Origin: Stenotrophomonas sp. 169 | Lineage (GTDB): Bacteria > Pseudomonadota > Gammaproteobacteria > Xanthomonadales > Xanthomonadaceae | Length of the DNA: 64,000 nucleotides | Direction: 5' to 3' | Assembly (NCBI RefSeq): GCF_014621775.1 | Contig: NZ_CP061204.1 | Coordinates: 1,198,501-1,262,500, forward strand | In this document: positions 53,475-61,877 of the stretch, piece after piece | Layout of the letters: each line of letters starts with the position of its first letter | Position numbering within the stretch: the stretch's first letter is position 1 | Position numbers and translations under genes: made by a program | The notes under the pieces: model-generated | Databases searched by the model: none | What the model saw: the letters and a program-made list of their open reading frames with translations, nothing else | Told to the model about the DNA's origin: nothing

Positions 53475-53700
53475 TTGGCTGTTGGTTGGCAGCGAACGGC
53501 GGAGCCCCTCGTGGTGGGTCGCGCGAAACGCCGGATTGCTGGGTTGGGGCCGGGCGGGAGGGGTTGGTGGGGGACGCGCACAAGTACGTCCATGTAGCGC
53601 TCGTTTCGCGCCATCCATGGCGCTCAACGCCCCCACCAACCCCTCCCGCCCGGCCCTGACAGTCCGCGCGCGGCCCGCCACGTAATGAAAAATGAAAAGC
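53475..53700 (+). repeat. Post-terminator hairpin element, copy A
   Basis: This follows the obgE terminator. It begins with GGCAGCGAACGGCG.AGCCC, then CTCGTGGTGGGTCGCG. A 26-bp perfect inverted repeat follows: left arm 53549-53574 (GGCCGGGCGG...GGGGG), right arm 53631-53656. Its 56-base loop holds a nested hairpin (GCGCCAT at 53609, ATGGCGC at 53618). The tail (CGGCCCGCCACGTAATGAA) runs into a SMAG head at 53701. Copy B (53941-54173) is the same sequence in inverted orientation. No credible protein is encoded. Confidence 0.9.
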
Positions 53701-53778
53701 GGTAGCGCCGACCCATGGTCGGCGAGCGCAGCGGGCCGTTGGCGGAGACATTCCGCCGACCATGGGTCGGCGCTACCG
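53701..53778. repeat. SMAG dimer, first copy of a 163-bp direct repeat
   Basis: GGTAG-CGCCGACC-CAT-GGTCGGCG (from 53701) and its mirror ending GCTACC at 53778, joined by a spacer GCGGGCCGTTGGCGGAGACA. The flank CCGCCACGTAATGAA and this dimer recur, nearly identical, at 53839-53940. Confidence 0.87.
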
Positions 53779-53863
53779 CAGGCTCCCTTGACCCGTCGGG
53801 GGGAGAGAGCCTCTGAGTCAGCGTCGGCGCGCGCGTCCCGCCACGTAAGAAAGAATGAAAAGC

Positions 53864-53940
53864 GGTAGCGCCGACCCATGGTCGGCGAGCGCAGCGGGCC
53901 GTTGGCGGGAACATTCCGCCGACCATGGGTCGGCGTTACC
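53864..53940. repeat. SMAG dimer, second copy of the 163-bp direct repeat
   Basis: The same dimer as at 53701, shifted by 163 bp; the mirror half ends GTTACC rather than GCTACC, so its tetranucleotide head is mutated or replaced. Confidence 0.87.
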
Positions 53941-54173
53941 GACCTGCTTTTCTTTTTCTTTTCCGTGGTGGGCCGCCGCAGAATTCCGGCAGGGCCGGGC
54001 GGTGGGGCTGGGTGGGGGCGTTGAGTGCCATGGATGGCACGAAACGAGGCCCGCAAGGACGCAGTTTTTGCCGTCCCCCGCCCAGCCCCACCGCCCGGCC
54101 CCAACCCGGGAACCCGACGCTTTACGCGACCCACCACGAGGGGCTTCGCCGTTCGCTGCCAAATCACAGGCAA
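53941..54173 (-). repeat. Post-terminator hairpin element, copy B (inverted)
   Basis: Read on the minus strand this follows the rpsT terminator, as copy A follows obgE's. Arms are at 53993-54018 and 54075-54100 (26 bp, one G-T on the plus strand), the nested hairpin at 54025-54040 and the conserved edge CGCGACCCACCACGAGGGG at 54125-54143. Compared with copy A the stem differs at several positions, mostly by paired changes (for example G-C to T-A, A-T to G-C, G-C to C-G, T-A to G-C; nested stem C-G to T-A). Confidence 0.9.
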
Positions 54174-54196
54174 CAAAAAACCCGGCCGAAGCCGGG
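54174..54196 (-). terminator. Rho-independent terminator of rpsT
   Basis: On the minus strand CCCGGC-TTCG-GCCGGG then six T residues and GTTG, identical to the obgE terminator. It lies about 48 bp past the rpsT stop. Confidence 0.92.
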
Positions 54197-54243
54197 TTTC
54201 AAGCAGCAACCCACACCCTGAGGGTGCAGGTAGCTTCGCCGGA

Positions 54244-54513
54244 TCAGGCGGCCTTGAGGGCCTTGATGCGGGCGGTCAGGCGGCTCTTGTGACGAGCTGC
54301 CTTGTTCTTGTGGATCAGACCACGCGCGCTGAAACGATCGAGGATCGGCTGGGCAACGGTGAAAGCGGCTTCGGCGCCGGCTGCATCGTTGTTATCCAGA
54401 GCCTTGATCACTTTCTTGACAGCGGTGCGCAGCATCGAGCGCTGAGCCACGTTGCGCGCGTTGCGCACGACGGTCTGCTTGGCGCGCTTCTTGGCGGACT
54501 TGATATTGGCCAC
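54244..54513 (-). CDS. rpsT: 30S ribosomal protein S20
   Basis: An 89-residue S20 protein of the small subunit, all helical and basic. [34 protein letters not shown] is the standard start, and [19 protein letters not shown] the conserved C-terminal helix. It is often autoregulated through translation. A promoter is predicted 50-80 bp upstream. Confidence 0.97.
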   Translation of the reverse strand: MANIKSAKKRAKQTVVRNARNVAQRSMLRTAVKKVIKALDNNDAAGAEAAFTVAQPILDRFSARGLIHKNKAARHKSRLTARIKALKAA

Positions 54514-54561
54514 GGTGGTGGTTTCCTGAAAAATCGGTGTTATGGGAACAGCAAGCTAGCT

Positions 54562-54590
54562 AGTATGATGACTCGAGAAATGTACGTCAA
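54562..54590 (-). promoter_or_regulatory. Predicted promoter of rpsT
   Basis: On the minus strand TTGACG (54590-54585) and CATACT (54567-54562) are 17 bp apart, 49 bp before the start codon. A TTGACA lies 10 bp further upstream as an alternative -35. Confidence 0.65.
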
Positions 54591-54614
54591 GTCGATTGTC
54601 AAGAGGATGTTTGA

Positions 54615-56222
54615 GTGAGTTCACCCAAGATGCTGCGGGGCCTGCTGTCGTTCAGCAGCATGACAATGGTTTCGCGGGTGTTGGGGCTCGTTCGGGACAC
54701 CGTCATCACCACGACTTTTGGTACGAACGCCACGACGGACGCATTCTGGGTCGCCTTCAGGGTACCTAATTTCCTCCGCCGGTTGTTCGCCGAGGGCTCA
54801 TTCGCCACCGCATTCGTGCCGGTGTTCACCGAGGTGAAAGAAACCCGCAGCCACGAAGAGCTGCGCGATCTGATGGCCCGGGTGGCTGGCACGCTCGCTG
54901 GCGTGTTGATGGTGGTGACCGCGCTGGCGCTGATCTTCGCGCCGCAGTTGGCCAGCCTGTTCGCCAGTGGCGCCGATACCGATCCGGCCAAACAAGGCCT
55001 GCTGGTGGACCTGTTCCGGCTGACGTTTCCGTTCCTGTTCTTCGTTTCGCTGACCGCGCTGGCGGGCGGGGCGCTCAACAGCTTCCAGAAGTTCGCGATG
55101 CCGGCACTGACCCCGGTCATCCTCAACCTGTGCATGATCGTCGGCGCCCTGTGGCTGGCCCCACGCATGGACGTGCCGATCCTCGCGCTGGGCTGGTCGG
55201 TGCTGGTGGCCGGCCTGCTGCAGCTGCTGTTCCAGTTGCCCTCGCTGAAGGGCATCAACCTGCTCACGCTGCCGCGCTGGGGCTGGCGCCATCCCGGCGT
55301 GCGCAAGGTGATGACGCTGATGATTCCGACGTTGTTCGGCTCGTCGGTGGCGCAGATCAACCTGCTGCTGGACACCGTCATCGCGGCCAAGCTGACCGAT
55401 GGCTCGCAGTCCTGGCTGTCGCTGGCGGACCGCTTCCTGGAGCTGCCGCTGGGCGTGTTCGGCGTGGCGCTGGGGACGGTGATCCTGCCGGCACTGGCAC
55501 GGCACCATGTCGGCACCGACCGCGCGGGGTTCTCCAATGCGCTGGACTGGGGCCTGCGCATGACCCTGCTGATCTCCATTCCGGCCATGCTGGGCCTGCT
55601 GCTGCTGGCCGAGCCGCTGATCGCCACCATCTTCCAGCACGGTGAGTTCACCGCCTTCGACACCCGCATGACCGCACTGGCGGTGTACGGCCTCAGCTTC
55701 GGCCTGCCAGCCTTCGCGCTGCTGAAGATCGTGCTGCCGGCCTTCTATGCGCGGCAGGACACGCGCACCCCGGTACGCGCCGGCATCGCCGCGCTGGTGG
55801 CCAACATGGTGTTCAACTTCGCCCTGTTGGCGGTGCTGTACCACGTGATGGTGCCGCAGGAGCTGCGCGCCCAAGGAGTGATGCAGGCGCTGGGGCAGCA
55901 GCCGGGCCTGCATCTGGCGCTGGGCATTGCCAGTGCGCTGTCCAGCTACCTGAATCTGGGGCTGCTCTGGTACTGGCTGGGCAAGACCGACGTGTACGAG
56001 CGCCGTCCGGGCTGGGCACGCTTCCTGGTCCGGCTGGGCGTTTCCTGTGCGGCCATGGTGGGCGTGCTGCTGGCCCTGCTGTACTGGCTGCCGGCGTTCT
56101 CGCCGATGGGCCTGTGGCAGCGGATCGGCGCGCTGTCGCTGCTGGTCGGGGCGGGCGGGGCGACCTATCTGGTGATGCAGCTGGCGCTGGGTCTGCGACC
56201 GCGCGACCTGCGCGGGCATTGA
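54615..56222 (+). CDS. murJ: Lipid II flippase MurJ
   Basis: A 535-residue MOP-superfamily membrane protein that flips lipid II across the inner membrane for peptidoglycan synthesis. N-terminal SSMTMVSRVLGLVRDTVITTTFG and AFWVAFRVPNFLRRLFAEGSFATAFVPVF are diagnostic for MurJ/MviN, including the essential Arg residues. About 14 helices are visible. The start is GTG at 54615; an ATG 15 bases later is possible. It is divergent from rpsT, the common proteobacterial arrangement. Confidence 0.95.
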   Translation: MSSPKMLRGLLSFSSMTMVSRVLGLVRDTVITTTFGTNATTDAFWVAFRVPNFLRRLFAEGSFATAFVPVFTEVKETRSHEELRDLMARVAGTLAGVLMVVTALALIFAPQLASLFASGADTDPAKQGLLVDLFRLTFPFLFFVSLTALAGGALNSFQKFAMPALTPVILNLCMIVGALWLAPRMDVPILALGWSVLVAGLLQLLFQLPSLKGINLLTLPRWGWRHPGVRKVMTLMIPTLFGSSVAQINLLLDTVIAAKLTDGSQSWLSLADRFLELPLGVFGVALGTVILPALARHHVGTDRAGFSNALDWGLRMTLLISIPAMLGLLLLAEPLIATIFQHGEFTAFDTRMTALAVYGLSFGLPAFALLKIVLPAFYARQDTRTPVRAGIAALVANMVFNFALLAVLYHVMVPQELRAQGVMQALGQQPGLHLALGIASALSSYLNLGLLWYWLGKTDVYERRPGWARFLVRLGVSCAAMVGVLLALLYWLPAFSPMGLWQRIGALSLLVGAGGATYLVMQLALGLRPRDLRGH

Positions 56223-56245
56223 TCGGCGGCCACGGCGGCTATACT
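56217..56245 (+). promoter_or_regulatory. Possible promoter of the ribF-ileS-lspA-ispH unit
   Basis: TATACT at 56240-56245 is a good -10. TTGATC at 56219 (15-bp spacing) or CATTGA at 56217 (17-bp) could serve as -35. It lies in the 75-bp murJ-ribF gap. Confidence 0.4.
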
Positions 56246-56297
56246 TCATGGTTACCACAAAGGATCCAGCGGCCGGTGTCGGCCGCGAGCGGAGTTG

Positions 56298-57245
56298 ATG
56301 ACCAGCTTGTTTCGAAGCGTTGAGGGCGGGGCGTTGTTCCCGCACGGAAGCGTGGTCTGCATCGGTGCCTTCGACGGCCTGCATCTGGGCCACCGGGCGC
56401 TGGTGCGCCACGCCGTCGCCCGTGCGCGTGCGCTGGGCGTTGCCGCCGTGGCCGTGACCTTCGAGCCGCTACCGCGCGAGTTCTTCGCCCAGGGCACGCC
56501 GCTGCCGCGACTCACGCTGGCGCGCGGAAAGGTGCAGATGCTGCGCGAGCTGGGCGTGGATGCGGTCGGCCTGCTGCGTTTCGATGCCGCCATGGCCGCC
56601 ATGCAGGCCGAAGACTTCGTGCAGCGGCTGCTGGTGCAGCGGTTGTCGGCGCGTGAGGTGTGGATCGGGCCGGAGTTCCAGTTCGGCAACCGCCGTCGCG
56701 GCAACCTGGCGCTGCTGCAGGAGATGGGGGCCACGCTCGGTTTCCAGGCCAATGAGATCGAAGCGGTGGACCTGCGCGGTGAGCGCATTTCCAGCACCCG
56801 CATCCGCCAGTTGCTGTTGGCCGGTGAGTTCGGCCACGCTGCCGACCTGCTCGGCCGGCCCTATGCCATCAGTGGGCGGGTCGTGCGCGGCCGCCAACTG
56901 GGCCGCACGCTGGGCTATCCCACGGCCAACCTGCGGTACCCGAAAACGCCTGCACTTTCGGGCATCTATGCCACCCTGGTGCACGGCGTGTTCGAGCAGC
57001 CGTGGCCGTCGGTCTCCAGCTTCGGCACCCGTCCCACCGTGGACGGCGTGGAGCCGCTGCTGGAAGCACACCTTTTCGATTTCCAGGGCGACCTGTACGG
57101 TCGGCATATCAACGTCGAGTTCGTGGCCAAGCTGCGCGACGAAGTGAAGTTCAATGATCTGGCGGCACTGACCGACCAGATGCACCGCGACGCCGAGCAG
57201 GCGCGCGCCCTCCTTTCCGAACATAGATTGCGAGCCACTGCGTGA
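56298..57245 (+). CDS. ribF: Bifunctional riboflavin kinase / FAD synthetase
   Basis: A 315-residue enzyme making FMN and then FAD. The N-terminal adenylyltransferase domain shows [15 protein letters not shown] and, later, [13 protein letters not shown]; the C-terminal kinase domain shows [11 protein letters not shown] and [13 protein letters not shown] 56298 is preferred; a TTG directly before it is also in frame. Its stop overlaps the ileS GTG start (GTGA), so the two are coupled. Confidence 0.95.
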   Translation: MTSLFRSVEGGALFPHGSVVCIGAFDGLHLGHRALVRHAVARARALGVAAVAVTFEPLPREFFAQGTPLPRLTLARGKVQMLRELGVDAVGLLRFDAAMAAMQAEDFVQRLLVQRLSAREVWIGPEFQFGNRRRGNLALLQEMGATLGFQANEIEAVDLRGERISSTRIRQLLLAGEFGHAADLLGRPYAISGRVVRGRQLGRTLGYPTANLRYPKTPALSGIYATLVHGVFEQPWPSVSSFGTRPTVDGVEPLLEAHLFDFQGDLYGRHINVEFVAKLRDEVKFNDLAALTDQMHRDAEQARALLSEHRLRATA

Positions 57246-60073
57246 GCCAGGATTACAAAGCCACCCTCCATCTGCCGGCCACCGAATTCCCGATGCGCGG
57301 CGACCTGCCCAAGCGCGAGCCGGGCATTCTGGCGCGCTGGGAAGAGCAGGGGCTCTACGCGCAGCTGCGCGAGAACGCCGCCGGCCGCCCGCTGTTCGTG
57401 CTGCATGACGGTCCGCCGTATGCCAACGGCCGCATCCATCTGGGCCATGCGGTCAACAAGATCCTGAAGGACATCATCGTCAAGTCGCGCTACCTGGCCG
57501 GCTTCGATGCGCCCTACGTACCCGGCTGGGACTGCCACGGCCTGCCGATCGAGATCGCGGTCGAAAAGAAGTGGGGCAAGGTCGGTGTGAAGCTCGACGC
57601 CGTCGAATTCCGGCAGAAGTGCCGCGAGTTCGCCGAAGAGCAGATCGAGATCCAGCGCGCCGACTTCAAGCGCCTGGGCGTGACCGGCGACTGGGACAAC
57701 CCGTACAAGACGCTGAGCTTCGAGTTCGAAGCCAACGAGATCCGCGCCCTGTCCAAGATCGTGGCCAACGGCCACGTGATGCGCGGTGCCAAGCCGGTGC
57801 ACTGGTGCTTCGACTGCGGCTCGGCACTGGCCGAGGCGGAAATCGAGTACCAGGACAAGGTCTCGCCGACGGTGGACGTGGCCTATACGGCGCGTGATTC
57901 CAAGGCGCTGGCCGCGGTGTTCGGCGTGGAGCTGCGCGAAGGCGTGGAAGTGGCGGTGCCGATCTGGACCACCACCCCGTGGACCCTGCCGGCCTCGCTG
58001 GCCGTGTCGCTGGGTGCGGCCATCGAGTATTCGCTCGTCGAAGGTCCGGCCCACAACGGCGGCCGTCGCTGGCTGGTTCTGGCCACCGCGTTGGCGGGTC
58101 GTTCGCTGGCGCGTTACGGCGTGCAGGACGTGGTAAGCCACGGCCATGCCAACGGCGCGGCGCTGGAAAACCTGCTGCTGGCCCACCCGTTCTATGCCGA
58201 GCGCGATATCCCGCTGCTCAACGGCGAGCACGTGTCCGACGAAGACGGCACTGGTGCAGTGCATACCGCCCCCGGCCACGGCCAGGAGGATTACGCGGTA
58301 TGCCAGCAGTACGGCCTGCTGGATCGCTACCACGCCGGTGAAATCACTCCGATCGACGGTGCGGGCGTTTACCTGCCATCGACCCCACCGGCGGGCGATG
58401 TCGTGCTGGCCGGCGTGCACCTGTGGAAGGCGCAGCCGCTGATCATCGACGTGCTGCGCGCGTCCGGCGCGCTGCTGGCGTTCGCCGAGATCACCCACAG
58501 CTACCCGCATTGCTGGCGCCACAAGAAGCCGGTGGTGTTCCGCGCGACGCCGCAGTGGTTCATCTCCATGGAGAAGGCGCGGCTGCGCGAGGATGCGCTG
58601 ACCGCCATCGACAACGTGGGCTGGTTCCCGGCCTGGGGCAAGGCGCGCATCCAGAGCATGGTCGACGGTCGCCCGGACTGGTGCATCAGCCGCCAGCGTA
58701 CCTGGGGCGTGCCGATCGCCCTGTTCACCCACCGCATCACCGGTGAGATGCATCCGCGCAGTGTCGAGCTGATGCAGGCCGTCGCCGACCGCGTGCAGGC
58801 CGAAGGCATCGACGTGTGGTATTCGCTGGATGCCGCCGAACTGCTGGGCGCTGAAGCGGCCGATTACGAGAAGGTCACCGACATCCTGGATGTCTGGTTC
58901 GACTCCGGCGTCACCCACGAAGGCGTGTTGCTGGCACGTGGCTTCGGCAAGCCGGCTGACCTGTACCTGGAAGGCTCCGACCAGCACCGCGGCTGGTTCC
59001 AGTCCTCGCTGCTGACCGGCGTCGCCATCGATCGGCACGCACCGTACAAGCAGTGCCTGACCCATGGCTTCACCGTGGACGAGCACGGCCGCAAGATGTC
59101 CAAGTCGCTGGGCAACGGCATCGAGCCGCAGGACATCATGAAGAACCTGGGCGCGGACATCCTGCGCCTGTGGATCGCATCGGCCGACTACAGCAACGAA
59201 ATGTCGCTGTCGCAGGAAATCCTCAAGCGCAACGCCGATGCGTATCGCCGCCTGCGCAACACTGCGCGCTTCCTGCTGGCGAACCTGGACGGTTTCGATC
59301 CGGCCGTGCATCTGCGCCCGCTGAACGACATGGTCGCCCTGGACCGCTGGATCGTGCATCGCGCGTTCGAGCTGCAGGAGAAGATCAAGGCGGCCTACGA
59401 GCGCTACGACATGGCCGAGATCGTCCAGCTGCTGCTGAACTTCTGCAGCGTGGACCTGGGCTCGTTGTATCTGGACGTGACCAAGGACCGCCTGTACACC
59501 ATGGCGGAAGACTCGCGCGGCCGTCGTTCGGCGCAGAGCGCGATGTATCACATCGCCGAAGCGTTCACCCGCTGGGTGGCACCGATACTGACCTTCACCT
59601 CCGACGAGCTGTGGGGCTATCTGCCGGGCAAGCGCAGCGCACACGTGCTGTTCGATACCTGGTACGAAGGGCTGGCCCCGTTGCCGGCCGATGCCGAGCT
59701 GACCGCTGCCGATTTCGACCAGCTGTTGGCCCTGCGCGAGCAGGTGTCCAAGGTGCTGGAACCGATGCGTGCCAACGGCGCCATCGGTGCCGCGCTGGAA
59801 GCGGAAATCACCGTCGCCGCCAGTGAAGAGCAGGCCGCGCGCTGGCAGCCGCTGGCCGAGGAACTGCGCTTCCTGCTGATCAGCGGTGACGTGCAGGTGC
59901 GCCCGGCCACCACCGACGAAGTGTTCGTCAGTGCGCAGCCGACCAGCAAGACCAAATGCGCACGCTGCTGGCACTTCCGCAGCGACGTGGGCAGCGTGCC
60001 CGAGCATCCGGAGATCTGCGGCCGCTGTGCCGACAACATCGACGGTGCCGGCGAAGATCGGCGGTGGTTCTGA
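57242..60073 (+). CDS. ileS: Isoleucyl-tRNA synthetase
   Basis: A 943-residue class I synthetase, charging tRNA-Ile and editing Val. Motifs seen: [14 protein letters not shown] (HIGH), the CP1 editing-domain entrance [21 protein letters not shown], and the C-terminal zinc motif CARCW..CGRCADN. The start is GTG at 57242, inside the ribF stop. Length and architecture match the bacterial E. coli-like type. lspA starts on its stop codon (TGATG). Confidence 0.97.
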   Translation: MSQDYKATLHLPATEFPMRGDLPKREPGILARWEEQGLYAQLRENAAGRPLFVLHDGPPYANGRIHLGHAVNKILKDIIVKSRYLAGFDAPYVPGWDCHGLPIEIAVEKKWGKVGVKLDAVEFRQKCREFAEEQIEIQRADFKRLGVTGDWDNPYKTLSFEFEANEIRALSKIVANGHVMRGAKPVHWCFDCGSALAEAEIEYQDKVSPTVDVAYTARDSKALAAVFGVELREGVEVAVPIWTTTPWTLPASLAVSLGAAIEYSLVEGPAHNGGRRWLVLATALAGRSLARYGVQDVVSHGHANGAALENLLLAHPFYAERDIPLLNGEHVSDEDGTGAVHTAPGHGQEDYAVCQQYGLLDRYHAGEITPIDGAGVYLPSTPPAGDVVLAGVHLWKAQPLIIDVLRASGALLAFAEITHSYPHCWRHKKPVVFRATPQWFISMEKARLREDALTAIDNVGWFPAWGKARIQSMVDGRPDWCISRQRTWGVPIALFTHRITGEMHPRSVELMQAVADRVQAEGIDVWYSLDAAELLGAEAADYEKVTDILDVWFDSGVTHEGVLLARGFGKPADLYLEGSDQHRGWFQSSLLTGVAIDRHAPYKQCLTHGFTVDEHGRKMSKSLGNGIEPQDIMKNLGADILRLWIASADYSNEMSLSQEILKRNADAYRRLRNTARFLLANLDGFDPAVHLRPLNDMVALDRWIVHRAFELQEKIKAAYERYDMAEIVQLLLNFCSVDLGSLYLDVTKDRLYTMAEDSRGRRSAQSAMYHIAEAFTRWVAPILTFTSDELWGYLPGKRSAHVLFDTWYEGLAPLPADAELTAADFDQLLALREQVSKVLEPMRANGAIGAALEAEITVAASEEQAARWQPLAEELRFLLISGDVQVRPATTDEVFVSAQPTSKTKCARCWHFRSDVGSVPEHPEICGRCADNIDGAGEDRRWF

Positions 60074-60591
60074 TGACCGCCGTCCGTCCGCGCCCGAACG
60101 CGCTCATCTGGCTGCTGCTGTCGGCGGTGGTCATCGTGCTGGACCAGTGGAGCAAGGCCTGGGTGCTGTCCAGCCTGCCCGAGTACCAGGCGGTGCCGGT
60201 CATCGATGGCTTCTGGAACTGGTTCCGCACCTACAACACCGGCGCGGCGTTCAGCTTCCTCAGCGACGCCGGTGGCTGGCAGAAGTACTTCTTCACCGTG
60301 CTGGCGATCGCCATCAGCGGCCTGATGGCGTGGTGGCTGTATGGCACCGCCCGCAGCAACTGGCGCAGCGCACTGCCGTTCGCGCTGGTGATCGGCGGGG
60401 CCATCGGCAACGTCATCGATCGCCAGGTGCATGGCCACGTGGTGGATTTCATCCAGTGGTACGTCGGTGACCATTACTGGCCGTCGTTCAATATCGCCGA
60501 TGCGGCGATCGTGGTCGGCGCCATCGGTATCGCAGTGTTCGGCCTGTTCGAGGGCAAGCCGAGCAAAAAAGCGGATAATACGACCCCGTAA
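60073..60591 (+). CDS. lspA: Lipoprotein signal peptidase II
   Basis: A 172-residue inner-membrane aspartyl peptidase that removes signal peptides from prolipoproteins. Four helices are visible. The conserved [20 protein letters not shown] and FNIADAAI motifs contain the two catalytic Asp residues (NVIDR and NIAD). ATG at 60073 overlaps the ileS stop by one base. Confidence 0.96.
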   Translation: MTAVRPRPNALIWLLLSAVVIVLDQWSKAWVLSSLPEYQAVPVIDGFWNWFRTYNTGAAFSFLSDAGGWQKYFFTVLAIAISGLMAWWLYGTARSNWRSALPFALVIGGAIGNVIDRQVHGHVVDFIQWYVGDHYWPSFNIADAAIVVGAIGIAVFGLFEGKPSKKADNTTP

Positions 60592-60625
60592 CCCCCAGCC
60601 GGCTGACGCCGGGAGACGTTGATAG

Positions 60626-61576
60626 ATGGATGTTCTGCTCGCCAATCCGCGTGGTTTCTGTGCAGGTGTCGATCGCGCGATCGAGATCGTCAAGCGCGCG
60701 ATCGAAACGCTCGGCGCGCCCATCTACGTGCGCCACGAAGTGGTGCACAACCGTTTCGTCGTGGACGATCTGAAAAGCCGTGGCGCCATCTTCGTCGAGG
60801 AACTGGACGAAGTGCCGGACAACAACACGGTGATCTTCAGTGCGCACGGTGTGTCCCAGGCCGTGCGTGCCGAGGCGGACCGTCGCGGGCTGAAGGTCTT
60901 CGATGCCACCTGCCCGCTGGTGACCAAGGTGCACTTCGAAGTGGCCCGCCACTGCCGTGCCGGCCGTGACGTGGTGCTGATCGGCCACGCCGGTCACCCG
61001 GAAGTGGAAGGCACCATGGGCCAATGGAACCGTGAAGCCGGCACCGGCCAGATCTATCTGGTGGAAGACGTGGAGCAGGTGTCCACCCTGGTGCTGGACC
61101 AGCCGGAAAATTTTGCCTATACCACCCAGACCACGCTGTCGGTGGATGACACGCGCGGCATCATCGAGGCCCTGCGCGCCAAATTCCCGGCCATGCAGGG
61201 CCCGAAGAACGACGACATCTGCTACGCCACGCAGAACCGCCAGGACGCCGTGCGCGACCTGGCCAAGCGCTGCGACCTGGTGCTGGTGGTGGGCTCGCCG
61301 AACAGCTCCAACTCCAACCGGCTGAGCGAGCTGGCCCGTCGCGAAGGCGTGGAGTCGTACCTGATCGACGGCGCACACGAGATCGACCCGGCGTGGGTGC
61401 TCGGCAAGCAGCACATCGGCGTCACCGCCGGCGCGTCCGCCCCGCAGGTGCTGGTGGACGGCGTGCTCGCCCGCCTGCGCGAACTGGGTGCCGACGGCAT
61501 CGGCGAACTGGACGGCGAACCCGAATCGATGGTCTTCGCCCTGCCGAAAGAACTGCGCCTGCGCCTGGTCGACTGA
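60626..61576 (+). CDS. ispH: 4-hydroxy-3-methylbut-2-enyl diphosphate reductase
   Basis: A 316-residue 4Fe-4S enzyme, the last step of the MEP isoprenoid pathway, giving IPP and [21 protein letters not shown] holds the first cluster Cys; FDATCPLV and ICYATQNRQ hold the second and third. The active-site Glu lies in [14 protein letters not shown] context. Length is typical. It is the last gene of the murJ-side unit, 34 bp after lspA. Confidence 0.97.
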   Translation: MDVLLANPRGFCAGVDRAIEIVKRAIETLGAPIYVRHEVVHNRFVVDDLKSRGAIFVEELDEVPDNNTVIFSAHGVSQAVRAEADRRGLKVFDATCPLVTKVHFEVARHCRAGRDVVLIGHAGHPEVEGTMGQWNREAGTGQIYLVEDVEQVSTLVLDQPENFAYTTQTTLSVDDTRGIIEALRAKFPAMQGPKNDDICYATQNRQDAVRDLAKRCDLVLVVGSPNSSNSNRLSELARREGVESYLIDGAHEIDPAWVLGKQHIGVTAGASAPQVLVDGVLARLRELGADGIGELDGEPESMVFALPKELRLRLVD

Positions 61577-61645
61577 CCCACGTCCGCCACCGCCGGACGT
61601 GACCCCATAACGCGCGACGTAATCCGCCACCGGGCGATGCTCTTC

Positions 61646-61751
61646 GGTAGCGCCGACCCATGGTCGGCGAGCGCAGCGGCGCTTTTGCCGTCGCTTTCGC
61701 CCTTCACGCCCCACCGCGCACCGCGCTCGCCGAGCACGGCTCGGCGCTACC
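61646..61751. repeat. Two SMAG repeats facing each other
   Basis: GGTAG-CGCCGACC-CAT-GGTCGGCG at 61646 and an inverted GCCGAGC-ACG-GCTCGGC ending GCTACC at 61751 (different stem subtypes). They lie in the 301-bp gap 61577-61877. The rest of this gap shows no gene; CAGGCCTAGCATCAAGC near 61838 may hold a -10 for the following gene. Confidence 0.83.
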
Positions 61752-61877
61752 GCTGACGTCCTTCTTACGCACCCACTTTGCCCAATCCGGCCACCCGCCC
61801 ATCCATGACCTTTGGCCATGGGGCAGGGCACGCCCACAGGCCTAGCATCAAGCATCCCCGCCTGCTGGAACCGCCCC

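Noticed and set aside
56966..60007. A 1013-codon minus-strand open frame
   Set aside because: Antisense to ribF and ileS, both with full catalytic motifs; composition is that of a mirror frame.
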